Positions 42,214 through 51,229 of a stretch of 64,000 nt of DNA are shown here, piece after piece. Numbering within the stretch: the first letter of the stretch is position 1; every line of letters begins with the position of its first letter. The stretch is from UBA1429 sp964482225 (GTDB taxonomy: Bacteria; Chloroflexota; Anaerolineae; UBA1429). The stretch covers positions 62,001-126,000 of the forward strand of contig CAYZWT010000010.1 in the NCBI GenBank assembly GCA_964482225.1. The letters are read 5' to 3'. A program made the position numbers and the translations under genes. The notes under the pieces were generated by a model. It was not told the origin of the DNA. It was given only the letters and a program-made list of their open reading frames with translations, and did not search any database.

Positions 42214-42618
42214 TCAGCCCCCCACCAGCACCGTGCCGGCGGCGATCACGGTCCCGTGGGGCGCAGGGTTGATGTCATCGCAGGTGACCGCCGAATCGCC
42301 ATTGCGGGCGATCCCCTTGCCATTGACCAGCACCGTCGTGCTGCCCATGACGATGGTGGCCTGGTTGGTGGGCGGGATCTGAAAGCTCGGCCCGCCGATG
42401 GGGATATGGGGCGGCGAGTTGGCCGCCGTGCTGCCCACCAGGGCCACGGGCGCGCCCCCCACCATAACGTTGGTGGCCAGGCCGCCATTGATCGTCCCCA
42501 CAAAGGGGTGCCCCGGCGTGGGCGTGGGCACCGGCCCGCCCGGCGAGGGCACCATGACGATGTGGGTGTCCACGGCCTGGATCATATCCCCGAGCTTGGC
42601 GGCGGGTTGCGCCGGCAT
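42214..42618 (-). CDS. PAAR-like spike-tip protein (Afp10-type)
   Basis: The 134-aa Gly/Pro-rich beta protein would sharpen the tip of the VgrG-like spike. It has VDTHIVMVPSPGGPVPTPTPGHPF, MVGGAPVALVGSTAANSPPHIP and STTVLVNGKGIARNGD segments (shortened where long), the repeating hairpins of PAAR/DUF4150-type tips in eCIS and T6SS. No toxin domain is attached. Confidence 0.85.
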   Translation of the reverse strand: MPAQPAAKLGDMIQAVDTHIVMVPSPGGPVPTPTPGHPFVGTINGGLATNVMVGGAPVALVGSTAANSPPHIPIGGPSFQIPPTNQATIVMGSTTVLVNGKGIARNGDSAVTCDDINPAPHGTVIAAGTVLVGG

Positions 42619-42629
42619 GGCGGTCCTTT

Positions 42630-44333
42630 CTACGGGTTCAACTGGATGATGGCGCCCTTGATGGTCAGGTCGGCGCCCGCCTCGATCTGCATGCTCACCC
42701 CGGCCTTGAGGGTCAGGCTCTGGCTGGCCTCGATCTCGAGACCGCCGACGCTCTTGATGGTGATGGAGCGGGCGTTGTCGTCTATCACAATCGTGGCGCC
42801 GCCTTGCGAGGCGACCTCGATCTTGGCGTCGTCATCGTGCAGGGTCAGCCGGTGGCCCCCGGCGGTGTCAATCTGGATGTAGGCCGGGTTCTCCTCGGCC
42901 AGGGTGATCTTGTGGCCCACCCGCGTCACCAGCAGGCGCTGTACCACTTTGCCGCCGGAGACCACGGTGTTGGCATCGGCGGGGGGCGCATCCACGCCGT
43001 TCCACAGCCCACCGATGACGATGGGCCGCGCCATGTCACCCTGCTCGAACGCCACCAGTACCTCGTCGTTGACCTCGGGCAGCCAATAGATGCCCCTCGC
43101 ATCCCCGGCCCCGGCCCCCACCACCCGCGCCCACTGGCTCTCCAGGTCGTCATCCAGCCAGGGGAACTTGACGCGCACCCGGGCCATGTCCTCGGGGTCG
43201 CTGTTGTTGGTCACAATGCCCGTCATCACGGGCCAGGCGGTCTCTCGGGTGGGTTTGTCCGCCAGCAGGCGTTGCAAGGTATCATCGCGGCGGCCCCTGA
43301 CGGTAAAGCGCGTCATGTAATCCCGTGCGGTATCCCACACGTGGTTGGCCGTGGTGACTTTGTAGCGGCCATTGAAGCGGCTGCCCAATGCCATTATGTT
43401 GACCACCGACCCGGCCTTGAGACCGGGCACGCCATAGCACTCGCCCTCGGCCTCGACAAAGGCGCCGTCGTACTCGTCCAGGATGGCCTGGGCCACGGCG
43501 TCGGCCTCGGCCTGGCTGGCCACCGCCATCGCCACGGTCAGCTCGCTGGCCTGCCCAAAGGCGTCCTCGGCCAGGACGCCCCCCGGCTGGCTCTCGCCGA
43601 TGCTGGGAGAGGCGGCGCCCCGCGCAGCCTGGCCCACGATCTCGCGCTTGGCGGCGGGATCCCAGCCGCGCACCTGCACCTGGCTGACCTGCTCGCCCAG
43701 GCTCAATATGGGCCGAAAGGTGCGCAGGTTCGCGCCCCATTCCAGGTCAATGGGGCTTTGGCCCGTGGCGTCGTGCCGCTTGAAGCACAGGGTCTCGCCC
43801 TGCACATAGAGATCATAGCCGATGAGCCGGGCCCGCTGGCGCAGGAACGCCATGTGGGTCTGGCCGTGCTGGTAGACGTGCTCGTGCTGGGGCGAGGAGC
43901 TGTCCACATCGGCGCGCAGCCCCACCTGCCCAGCAATGTCGCTGGCGATCTCGCTGTCGCTCATGCGGGCGTAGGTCTTGGTGATCGCCCCCCGGTGCAG
44001 CCGGTGCGAGCGGTCATAGGCCCGCACCACCAGATCGGCCACGGTGCCCTCGCGGAACTCGGGCTCCAGGCCGGTGATCTCGCCCTGAAAGATGGCCGTC
44101 TCGCCCCGGCCCTGCTCGTCGCTGACGCCCACCTCCAGGGCGGCGCCCAGGGCAAAGGGGCCGTCATTGGTGGTGCGAGCGCCCGGGTCGTGCACCTGGA
44201 GCACGCACATGGCGGGCAGCGTCAGACTGCTCTCCACCTCGACGCGGTAGAGGTCGTTCATGATCGCGGTATCCAGGGCGTTGCCCGCGATCTTGACGTA
44301 CAGTTGGCGGATCAGGGCCTCTTGCTGCGGCAC
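42630..44333 (-). CDS. VgrG-like central spike protein (Afp8-type)
   Basis: The 567-aa protein combines a gp27-like N-terminal half (phage late-control D fold; VYQHGQTHMAFLRQRARLIG, DLYVQGETLCFKRHD) with a gp5-like OB-fold and beta-helix C-terminus (MTGIVTNNSDPEDMARVRVK, EVLVAFEQGDMARPIVIGGL, ending in repeats rich in Ile/Lys/Ala). This is the membrane-piercing hub that carries the PAAR tip. It starts 16 nt after the Afp7-like gene. Confidence 0.9.
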   Translation of the reverse strand: MPQQEALIRQLYVKIAGNALDTAIMNDLYRVEVESSLTLPAMCVLQVHDPGARTTNDGPFALGAALEVGVSDEQGRGETAIFQGEITGLEPEFREGTVADLVVRAYDRSHRLHRGAITKTYARMSDSEIASDIAGQVGLRADVDSSSPQHEHVYQHGQTHMAFLRQRARLIGYDLYVQGETLCFKRHDATGQSPIDLEWGANLRTFRPILSLGEQVSQVQVRGWDPAAKREIVGQAARGAASPSIGESQPGGVLAEDAFGQASELTVAMAVASQAEADAVAQAILDEYDGAFVEAEGECYGVPGLKAGSVVNIMALGSRFNGRYKVTTANHVWDTARDYMTRFTVRGRRDDTLQRLLADKPTRETAWPVMTGIVTNNSDPEDMARVRVKFPWLDDDLESQWARVVGAGAGDARGIYWLPEVNDEVLVAFEQGDMARPIVIGGLWNGVDAPPADANTVVSGGKVVQRLLVTRVGHKITLAEENPAYIQIDTAGGHRLTLHDDDAKIEVASQGGATIVIDDNARSITIKSVGGLEIEASQSLTLKAGVSMQIEAGADLTIKGAIIQLNP

Positions 44334-44349
44334 GGCGCTCCTCGCGTCT

Positions 44350-45009
44350 CTATTCCAGCGGCGGCACGATAATGATGGCGCCCGGGCGCAGGCGCAGCGG
44401 GTCGCCGATGCCGTTGGCGGCGGCGATCAGGCGCCACTTGGTGCAATCGCCATAGGCCTCCCAGGCGATCAGGTCCAGCCGGTCTCCGGCGTCCAGGCGG
44501 CGGGTGGTGGGGGCCACGCCCCCGCCCGAGGTCGGGTTCTGACGCGCCTGCTCCTCGCTGTCCATCACCTGCTGCAAGCTGATGGTCACATTGCTGCGCA
44601 CCGGCGTCCCATCCTTGAGGAACAGGCTCAACTGCTCGCTCATCTGGGTAATGACCGCCTCGAACTCGAACGCACCCCAGATGAACAGGCAGTGCGGCGG
44701 CTCGCTCTTGCCTGTGCGCTGGTCGGTGCGGTCCTCGTCCACCAGCATCATCTGCCAGATGCGCCCGGTGTGGGTGCGCACATCCACGCCCTGCTCATAG
44801 GTATCAAAGAGCAGCCGCAGCGAGAGGGTCTGGGCCCCGCCCTGCTGGAAGCGGATGCGGGGGATATTCTTGCCCTTGGTCTCCGCCTGCTCATAGCTAT
44901 TCGATTTGGCGATGGTGTACTCGAATGGGTTGAACATGCAGGGCACCGTCTCACCCGTGTTCTTGTTCACCAGTACGGCGGGCTCGAGCCCGCCCCGCGT
45001 CGTTGGCAT
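44350..45009 (-). CDS. CIS tube-baseplate adaptor with LysM domain (Afp7-type)
   Basis: The 219-aa protein contains VPCMFNPFEYTIAKSNSYEQ near the start, a hallmark of the CIS tube-protein family, and a C-terminal LysM-like segment (DAGDRLDLIAWEAYGDCTKW and LRPGAIIIVPP). It resembles T4 gp53/Afp7, which joins tube and hub. It is in the expected place between the tube and spike genes. Confidence 0.88.
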   Translation of the reverse strand: MPTTRGGLEPAVLVNKNTGETVPCMFNPFEYTIAKSNSYEQAETKGKNIPRIRFQQGGAQTLSLRLLFDTYEQGVDVRTHTGRIWQMMLVDEDRTDQRTGKSEPPHCLFIWGAFEFEAVITQMSEQLSLFLKDGTPVRSNVTISLQQVMDSEEQARQNPTSGGGVAPTTRRLDAGDRLDLIAWEAYGDCTKWRLIAAANGIGDPLRLRPGAIIIVPPLE

Positions 45010-45030
45010 CGCTGCACCTCGTATGGCGGG

Positions 45031-47223
45031 TCAACGGCGGCGCGGCGCGCCCGCGCGCTCCCGCTCGACCCGCAGGCGGTCGCGTAGCTTCCAATAGACC
45101 TTTTCGGCCAGTTCGTCTAGGCTCGGCTGTTGGGCGGCCTCCGGCTGCGCCGTGGGCGGCTGTTGCGCCGCCGTCCCGCCCTCTTGGGTCACGGTCGCCT
45201 CCGGAGGACGCTGGGTGTCGCCGCCACCGGCCTGGCGCTGGACGGCCGGCGGCGGCTGGGCGGGGGGCGCGGGCGGCGTCGGAACGCTTACGGGCCTGGC
45301 CGGGGCGGCAGCCGAGGGCAACGGGCCAAACAGGGCGTGCTCCAGGCGCACAGGCTGGGCCGCGGGCGGCTCCGTCCCCGTGTCACCCGATGGGCGCGAG
45401 CCTTCCCGTACGGGCGAACCTGACGGTGGCTCCGCCACCGCACTTGGCCCACTCTGCTCGGCGGCCCGCACCGGCGCTGCTCCCGCATCCATGCGCAGCG
45501 CATTCGTGCGCCGCGTATCTGTGTGCCGTAGCGCATCCGTGCGCCCTTCGCCCCGTGCGTCATCGGACGGAGAGGCGTCCTGCGTGGTGCGGCGCGCGGT
45601 GAGGCGCGAGTGTTCGGCGCTATGGGCATCAGTGACAGGCTCCGACCCCATATCCTGTGCCTGAGGCGGCTCCACGCCTTCCGGTACGGGCGAACCTGAC
45701 GGCGGCTCCGCCACCGTACTTGGCCCACTTTGCGGCCACTCACCTTGCGTTCGCTCCTCTTGCGTGCGCTCGTCCTGTGCTCGCTCGTGTTGCGCTATCT
45801 CTACATCCTCGCCCGACTCGTCGGCGGCGCGGCGAGCGGCCAGGCGCGCCAGTTGGGCACGATAGGCGCTGGCCAGGTCCGTGGGCGGCCCCTGGGCAGG
45901 CTGGCGCTGCACCGGCGGGCGCGAGGGAGCGGCCTCCGGCGCGCCTGGTGCTTGCGCAGGAGCAACAGCCTTGCCCGTCTCTTGGGCCGTCGGCGGTTCT
46001 GGTCCCACGGCCTCAGACCCTGACGGCGACGCTGCCTCGGCGCGGACCGGTTCCCGCGACACGTCAGGCAGCCCACCGGCGGGCGCTGGCGCGGGCCGGA
46101 TCGCGTCCGGTTCCGTGACCTCATCCGGCGAAGCGCTCGCCATCTGCCAAGGCGCCGTGGCGTCCTCGCTCCCAGGCTCGCCTTCCCGCGAAGGACCCGC
46201 CTCCTCAATGAGAGGGGCCTCCGGCGCGCGTCGCACCTGCACGGGTGGCGCGCCCGCAGATGGCCCGGACTCGCTCGCAGGCGGCGCTGTGAGGGTTGTC
46301 TCGGCGCGCAGCCCCGGCTCGCCGGCGCCCGGCAGGGGCGCGCCCGTCGACGGGGCAGGCTCGCCAGGCGGCTCGGATGCCCTGGCCGTCTCAGGCGGCG
46401 TCGCGGTTGCCTCTCGCGCCGGTTGTGGGCGCGCCTCGCCCAATAGCTCGGGCGCCGGGGGCGTTTCCGCCGCGTCCGGTGGGGGGCTTGCCTCGGACCG
46501 AGCCGTTGGCGGCATCGTCGGCAGGGGCGCTGGTGCGCTCTCGCCAGCCTCAGCAGGCACAGCGGCTAACGGGGACTCTGGCGCAGCCTCGCCTCCCTCC
46601 CGTACGGGGCTAACGGCGCGCAGATGCGCTTGTGTTCGCCCAATTGCCACGGATGGCGCCACTGTCCCCTCGGCGCTGGCGTCCGTGAGCGCAGGGGCGG
46701 CTCGATCCGGCTCCTCGATCAGCCGCGAGACGGGGCGAGGTCGGACCGGCGGCGGCACGGGGGCGGGCGCGCTGCGGGAGGCTGGCGTCCCGCTTGGCGC
46801 CATCAGGCCCTCGCGGGCGGGGGGCGCAACGCCGCGCTCCCGCTCTTGTCGTTGCTGCTCCAGGGCGCGGCGCACCTGGGCCACGGTTGGGGGCATGGCC
46901 GGGGATGGCTCTGCCGCAGCAGGGGCCTCGGTCTCGGCCCACGCCGGCTCCGGCGACTCGGCCGGGCCCGGCAGGGCATCGGCCAGCGGCGTTGGCTCGG
47001 CGGCAGGGGGCCGTTGCGCCAGCGCCGGGATGGCGGGCTCGATCTGGCGCTCGCCCAGGGCGAATCCCTCTCGGCGCACCAAGGGCAGCGCCGGGTGGAC
47101 CCGTTGGCGCGCCGTGACGGCCAGGGGCGTCGCCGGTTGCCCAGGCAGGGCCACGCCATAGCGCCGCAGCAGGCGCCGGCTCAGGCGGATGGATTGCAGC
47201 CGCAGGCCGCCGATCTCGGTCAT
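45031..47223 (-). CDS. Large Pro/Ala/Glu-rich disordered eCIS protein of unknown function
   Basis: The 730-aa protein has short ordered ends and a long low-complexity middle. N-terminal residues 1-45 (LRLQSIRLSRRLLRRYGVAL) and the last 35 (SLDELAEKVYWKLRDRLRVE) look helical and may be the conserved parts. The middle is Pro/Ala/Glu/Arg-rich with internal duplications, for example QSGPSxVAEPPSGSPVxEG twice (DNA 45401-45457 and 45677-45733), and ERTQEERTQGE units. It sits between the second tube protein and the Afp7-like gene, and its ATG overlaps the tube stop by 4 nt. Possibilities are a tape-measure, lumen scaffold or cargo adaptor; none is proven. Confidence 0.6.
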   Translation of the reverse strand: MTEIGGLRLQSIRLSRRLLRRYGVALPGQPATPLAVTARQRVHPALPLVRREGFALGERQIEPAIPALAQRPPAAEPTPLADALPGPAESPEPAWAETEAPAAAEPSPAMPPTVAQVRRALEQQRQERERGVAPPAREGLMAPSGTPASRSAPAPVPPPVRPRPVSRLIEEPDRAAPALTDASAEGTVAPSVAIGRTQAHLRAVSPVREGGEAAPESPLAAVPAEAGESAPAPLPTMPPTARSEASPPPDAAETPPAPELLGEARPQPAREATATPPETARASEPPGEPAPSTGAPLPGAGEPGLRAETTLTAPPASESGPSAGAPPVQVRRAPEAPLIEEAGPSREGEPGSEDATAPWQMASASPDEVTEPDAIRPAPAPAGGLPDVSREPVRAEAASPSGSEAVGPEPPTAQETGKAVAPAQAPGAPEAAPSRPPVQRQPAQGPPTDLASAYRAQLARLAARRAADESGEDVEIAQHERAQDERTQEERTQGEWPQSGPSTVAEPPSGSPVPEGVEPPQAQDMGSEPVTDAHSAEHSRLTARRTTQDASPSDDARGEGRTDALRHTDTRRTNALRMDAGAAPVRAAEQSGPSAVAEPPSGSPVREGSRPSGDTGTEPPAAQPVRLEHALFGPLPSAAAPARPVSVPTPPAPPAQPPPAVQRQAGGGDTQRPPEATVTQEGGTAAQQPPTAQPEAAQQPSLDELAEKVYWKLRDRLRVERERAGAPRRR
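45401..45733 (-). repeat. Internal direct repeat in the disordered eCIS gene
   Basis: Two imperfect 57-nt copies (45401-45457 and 45677-45733) encode the QSGPSxVAEPPSGSPVxEG unit. The interval between them holds shorter Arg/Thr-rich repeats. Confidence 0.7.
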
Positions 47224-47654
47224 GTCACGTTCACGCTCTCATAGCTCAGTTCCAACGATTCGATGGCGATGGTTGTGCTGCCAGCGTTCAGCTCTGGCCC
47301 GCTCCACTTGTTGGGATATGCGCCGGTAAAGTCCCAGCGCATCACCGGCTGGCCCTCGCTATCCAGCAGGATGACAGAGACCTGGCGACGCGCCTTGCCC
47401 AGTTCGCCCTGCATCACCTCGGCATACCAGCGGAGCAGGTCGCTGGCGGTGGCCACACCGCGCTTGAGGGTCAGGGTGCCCTTGCGCACCCGCCCCGGCA
47501 GCAGGTGGGTGCCGCTGTTGAACCCGCCCTCCTTTTGCTCTTCCACCTCTACCTCTAGCGCAGGCAGGGTGCATTCGGTGAAACGCGCCTCGGCCAGGCC
47601 GTCAATCTGGACGGCAAAGCGAAAGGCGGCGTGGGCATCGGGACGCTCCGTCAT
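47220..47654 (-). CDS. eCIS tube protein, second copy (Afp5-type initiator)
   Basis: The 144-aa gp19-like tube protein has FRFAVQIDGLAEARFTECTL, EEQKEGGFNSGTHLLPGRVR, LTLKRGVATASDLLRWYAEV, and the C-terminal strand SLELSYESV. It is diverged from the main tube protein at 48184-48627. In eCIS such a second tube protein forms the first ring on the baseplate. Both ends overlap neighbours by 4 nt (ATGA), so it is strongly coupled. Confidence 0.88.
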   Translation of the reverse strand: MTERPDAHAAFRFAVQIDGLAEARFTECTLPALEVEVEEQKEGGFNSGTHLLPGRVRKGTLTLKRGVATASDLLRWYAEVMQGELGKARRQVSVILLDSEGQPVMRWDFTGAYPNKWSGPELNAGSTTIAIESLELSYESVNVT

Positions 47655-47866
47655 GGCGCAACCTCGCTCGTCAGGCGGCTCAGCTTGGCGATCTCGTGCA
47701 CCCAGCGCCGGCGCTCCGGGTGCTCCAGGTTCAGGATCTCTTCACGGGACCAGTGCAGGTGCAGGGCGATGTACGCTACCTCCTCGTACAGCCGGTCGAG
47801 GGGGTAGCGCTCTATTCCCCCAGGGGCGCGAGCTCCTGGCCAAAGCTGGCCCCACAGTGGGGGCAC
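47651..47866 (-). CDS. Small overlapping eCIS protein (DUF6760-like), possibly made by -1 frameshift
   Basis: The conserved-looking part YPLDRLYEEVAYIALHLHWSREEI and LNLEHPERRRWVHEIAKLS begins where the upstream chaperone gene ends. The formal ATG at 47866 gives a 55-nt overlap with the upstream gene and a low-quality N-terminus. No start codon lies nearer than an ATA. A GGGGG run (47821-47817) just before the upstream stop would let ribosomes slip -1 into this frame, giving a fusion as in phage G/GT chaperones. The function is presumably in tail-tube assembly. Confidence 0.6.
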   Translation of the reverse strand: MPPLWGQLWPGARAPGGIERYPLDRLYEEVAYIALHLHWSREEILNLEHPERRRWVHEIAKLSRLTSEVAP

Positions 47867-48171
47867 GTCACGGCGATCTCGCCGGCGCCTGCCTCGTTGA
47901 TACGCCGGTAAAAGTCTTGCAGGTAGGCCATATCGGCGGCGAACAGCCCCTCGATCACCTGGGGCGTGACGCGCTCCAGCTCGCCCAGGCGCGTGACCAC
48001 CCGGGCCAGCAGCAGCACCGCCAGATACGCCTCGTTGGCCCGCACCCGCATATCTCGCAGGGGCGCGATCTCGTCCATGGCCGTGGCCAGGCGCATGACG
48101 CCCTGGCGATGCACGCGCCCCTCCCCATCCACATACCCACGGGGCAACTCGAAAGCAAACTCGGTCTGCAT
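47812..48171 (-). CDS. eCIS tail assembly chaperone-like protein
   Basis: The 119-aa protein resembles phage tail assembly (TAC) proteins: MQTEFAFELPRGYVDGEGRV, RLATAMDEIAPLRDMRV, AYLAVLLLARVVTRLGEL. It has a C-terminal CPHCG motif that may hold half a zinc site. It sits between the two tube proteins. The stop is preceded by GGGGG, a possible frameshift point into the small downstream frame. Confidence 0.7.
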   Translation of the reverse strand: MQTEFAFELPRGYVDGEGRVHRQGVMRLATAMDEIAPLRDMRVRANEAYLAVLLLARVVTRLGELERVTPQVIEGLFAADMAYLQDFYRRINEAGAGEIAVTCPHCGASFGQELAPLGE

Positions 48172-48183
48172 CTAGCCTCCCGA

Positions 48184-48627
48184 CTAGCCCTCGCGGTACA
48201 ACCCCTCGTGGGTGATGACCAGTTCCTCGACGCCAAACTCGTTGCTATCGGCCTTGACAGTAGGCCCCGAGACCTTGACCGGCCAGGCGTTCTCAAAGTT
48301 CCAGCGCGCCACCTCGCTCAGGCTCTGGTCGAACATGACGATGGAGCCGTTGCGCCGCGCATCGTCCACCTTGCCCTGGACGACCATGTCACGCCAGTTC
48401 CAGATATCCATATTGTCGGTGATGCCGCGCTTGAGGGTGATATTCTCCCACTTGAGCCGGCCGGGGATCTTCATGATGTGCTCGCGGCCCTTGGCGTCCA
48501 CCACCTTGTGCTCGATCACCTCGTGCTCCGAGCCGATGCCCGAGCACTCGGTGAAATAGCCAGAGACCTGGCCCTCGACCTCGATGGCATAATGAAACCC
48601 TACTAGCGGATCTTTTCTGTCCGTCAT
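48184..48627 (-). CDS. eCIS main tube protein (Afp1-type)
   Basis: The 147-aa gp19/Hcp-like tube subunit has PLVGFHYAIEVEGQVSGYFTE, CSGIGSEHEVIEHKVVDAKG, IMKIPGRLKWENITLKRGI and ELVITHEGLYRE. These are the blocks of the T4-like tail tube family and fit Afp1/Pvc1. It follows the sheath gene, the usual order. Confidence 0.93.
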   Translation of the reverse strand: MTDRKDPLVGFHYAIEVEGQVSGYFTECSGIGSEHEVIEHKVVDAKGREHIMKIPGRLKWENITLKRGITDNMDIWNWRDMVVQGKVDDARRNGSIVMFDQSLSEVARWNFENAWPVKVSGPTVKADSNEFGVEELVITHEGLYREG

Positions 48628-48659
48628 GGAGCGCGCTCCTTATGCTGCGATACCTGGGG

Positions 48660-50222
48660 CTAGGCCGCCGAGGGGCCCGCCCACTGGCTGATACGAAAGA
48701 TGACAAACTCGGCGGGCTTGACGGGCGAGATGCCGATCTCAATGACGAGCTGGCCCAGGTCGCGCACCTCGGGCGGGTTCAGCTCCTCATCGCATTTGAC
48801 ATAGAACGCCTCGTTGGGCGTCGCCCCAAAGAGCGCCCCCGAGGTCCACACGGTGCGCAAGAACGCGCTCACATCGCGGCGCACCCGGGCCCACAGATCG
48901 GGGTCGTTGGGCTCGAACACCACCCACTGGGTGCCCCGCTCGATGGATTCCTCCACCATGTTGAACAGGCGGCGCACATTGATATAGCGCCAGGCGGGAT
49001 CGCTGCTGAGGGTGCGGGCGCCCCAGATGCGGATGCCGCGCCCGGGGAAAGAGCGGATGCAGTTGACGCCCACCGGGTTCAGGCTATCCTGCTCGCCTCG
49101 GGTGAGCTGGATCGGCAGGCCCGTGGCGCCGCGCACCACCTCGTTGGCGGGGGCCTTGTGGACCCCCCGCTCGGCGTCGCTGCGGGCATAGACGCCCGCC
49201 ACGTGGCCCGAGGGCGGAATGCGCACCGTGCCCCGGCCCTTGACCATGTCGGCGGTCTCGAGCCAGGGATAGTACAGAGCCGCATACTTGGTATCATAGT
49301 TGGCGGACATGCGCCAGGCCAGCATCTCTTGCGGGCGCAGGTCCGGCGGGCAATCCAGGATGGCAAAGCAGTACTTGGCCTGCTCGCAGTGCTCATAGAG
49401 AGCCTGCTGCACGGCCTGCACATCCCCCAGCGACATCTCGCCGCTCTGGTAGCTCTGCATCAGGTCGGGCACGGCCACCATGGTCACATCGTCAATGGGG
49501 GTCAGGCCGCCGATGCCGGTGCGCTCGGCCACCTCGCCGCGATAGTCCGCCACGGTCAACGCCGTGGTCTCGATCTGGCCGCCCGCCAGGTGATACTCGC
49601 CCGCGCGGGGGCGGCGCTCGGCGACGGTGCCCGTGGCGCGTTGCACCCGCAGCGTCACAAAGCGCGAGCGGGTGTTCACCGCCGTCTCGACGTTCTGCTC
49701 GCCTCGCCCCAGGGTAAGATCGGGGTAGGTCTCGGTACCCTCGGGGGCCTCGATGATCAGCGTAAAGGTCTCGCCCTCCTCGGCCGGCTCGCGCACGGTG
49801 ACCTTGATGTTGTTGCCCGCCGGGCCGCCCGATTTGGCCGTGATCTCTAGCGTGTCGGGGCCCGCCTCGCTACGGGCGGGTAGCATGGCCGTGGCCGGCG
49901 TGGCGGCGCCGGGCTCGGCAGAGGCGCCCAGGGTCTTGACGCTCACCACATAGGCGCGGCTGCCACCGTTGAGAAAGTAGCCATAGACGGCATAGGGCAG
50001 ATAGGCGCCCTCGACAAAGCCGCCAAACTTGTCGGTGAACTGGGTCCAGTTGGTGACGGCGACCGGCTTGCTGAGCAGCGAGGTCGCCTCTCCGTCGTTG
50101 CCCTCTTGGGCCTTTTCCGTAAACCCGATGAACGCCGCCACCGCCGTCCCGACCGCCTCGATCGGGCGGGTGCCGCCGTCCCGTTCTTCGATATATACGC
50201 CAGGGGAGAGATAGGTTGGCAT
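48660..50222 (-). CDS. eCIS tail sheath protein (Afp2/3/4-type)
   Basis: The 520-aa contractile sheath has an N-terminal signature YLSPGVYIEERDGGTRPIEAVGT, AFIGFTEKA, FGGFVEGAYLPYAVYGYFLNGG. C-terminal interlocking parts include GIRIWGARTLSSDPAWRYINVRR, ERGTQWVVFEPND and VSAFLRTVW (fragments of longer blocks). Only one sheath gene is present, whereas Afp and PVC have three. The start is supported by homologous first residues MPTYLSPGVYIEE. Confidence 0.95.
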   Translation of the reverse strand: MPTYLSPGVYIEERDGGTRPIEAVGTAVAAFIGFTEKAQEGNDGEATSLLSKPVAVTNWTQFTDKFGGFVEGAYLPYAVYGYFLNGGSRAYVVSVKTLGASAEPGAATPATAMLPARSEAGPDTLEITAKSGGPAGNNIKVTVREPAEEGETFTLIIEAPEGTETYPDLTLGRGEQNVETAVNTRSRFVTLRVQRATGTVAERRPRAGEYHLAGGQIETTALTVADYRGEVAERTGIGGLTPIDDVTMVAVPDLMQSYQSGEMSLGDVQAVQQALYEHCEQAKYCFAILDCPPDLRPQEMLAWRMSANYDTKYAALYYPWLETADMVKGRGTVRIPPSGHVAGVYARSDAERGVHKAPANEVVRGATGLPIQLTRGEQDSLNPVGVNCIRSFPGRGIRIWGARTLSSDPAWRYINVRRLFNMVEESIERGTQWVVFEPNDPDLWARVRRDVSAFLRTVWTSGALFGATPNEAFYVKCDEELNPPEVRDLGQLVIEIGISPVKPAEFVIFRISQWAGPSAA

Positions 50223-50324
50223 GGCATGATCCTTTGCTTACACTCGGCCGGTCCCTCTGTGGGCCGGCGGCGGATGGGAGCCAGTTGGGCAGCTAGTGGC
50301 CGGGTCCCTCCTTTCCCATGCGGG

Positions 50325-51155
50325 CTAGATCCTCAGATCGTATTGCGTCAGATCTTGAGATGGCGTCACAACGGCGTGCTCGCTCGCCGAGCCATTGATC
50401 CGCACCCGCAGGCGCAGCGCGCCCCCGGGGACATTGGCAAAGCGATAGCGGCCAAAGCGGTCGGTGGTCGCCACAGCCCCCGTCTCGACCAGAGTGACCT
50501 CGGCATCGGCCACAGCCTGGCCGCCCTCGGCGCGGTAAACGATCCCGCCGATCTGGTGGATCGTCTCTGGCCCGCTTCCTGGCTCCAGCCGATCCAGCAG
50601 ATCAATACGCTTGCTGACCACCCACGGGCTGGTAAAGGCCACTTCGCGCTCCATGGCCAGGGTCACCACATAGTTGATGGAGGGGCGGAGCTGGTTCTCC
50701 ATCACGCCCCACAGATCGGGCAGGTTCTCGATGGCCCGTGAGGGCTGGGCCGTGCGGGCCAGGATCGGGTAAGGCTGATTGCGTAAACTCGGCTCCAGCA
50801 ACTCTTGTGGTATTGTAGGGGCGCTGGCCAATGCGCCCAACACGCGCCACAGGATGGCATGCTCGTCCTCCACCTGGTTCTGGGTCCACACCGTCACCAG
50901 ATAGGTGAGATCATAGCGCAGGGGCGCCAGGCGCTTGTGGGTCTGCCCGTTCCCGTCCCGCTCCACCAGCCACTCTTGCGAGCGCAGCTCGATATTCTCG
51001 CGGATATCGAACAGGTAGAAATCAATGGTCGGGCGCGTCAATCCGGCGGCCCAATCGCCCGTGGGCTGGTCAAAGCTCACCATGACGCTATCGGCGTCCA
51101 GGTTGCCACGGGCCAGCACCAGTTTGCGGATCGTCTCGTCCAGTTGGTTGATCAT
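50325..51155 (-). CDS. eCIS tube/sheath terminator (DUF4255, Afp16-type) with Ig-like tail
   Basis: The 276-aa protein has DUF4255 in residues 1-190: INQLDETIRKLVLARGNLDA, ISFYLFD-like PTIDFYLFDIRENIELR, and LTYLVTVWTQNQVEDEHAIL. The Afp16/Pvc16 family caps the distal end and fixes length. The last 85 residues (GGIVYRAEGGQAVADAEVTL, GRYRFANVPGG) form a carboxypeptidase-regulatory-like beta-sandwich, an addition seen in some eCIS. It lies between the DUF4157 and sheath genes. Confidence 0.88.
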   Translation of the reverse strand: MINQLDETIRKLVLARGNLDADSVMVSFDQPTGDWAAGLTRPTIDFYLFDIRENIELRSQEWLVERDGNGQTHKRLAPLRYDLTYLVTVWTQNQVEDEHAILWRVLGALASAPTIPQELLEPSLRNQPYPILARTAQPSRAIENLPDLWGVMENQLRPSINYVVTLAMEREVAFTSPWVVSKRIDLLDRLEPGSGPETIHQIGGIVYRAEGGQAVADAEVTLVETGAVATTDRFGRYRFANVPGGALRLRVRINGSASEHAVVTPSQDLTQYDLRI

Positions 51156-51229
51156 CGCCGTTCAGTTCATGGGTTCAGGCACACAGCGCGCATCGCCTCA
51201 GGTGTCAGCACAACTCCGCGCTCCCAGGG

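Noticed and set aside
45881..47161. 426-aa plus-strand ORF across the disordered eCIS gene
   Set aside because: Gly/Ala/Ser-rich complement of the Pro/Ala-rich gene, no start signal; the minus-strand frame is coupled by ATGA overlap to its neighbours.
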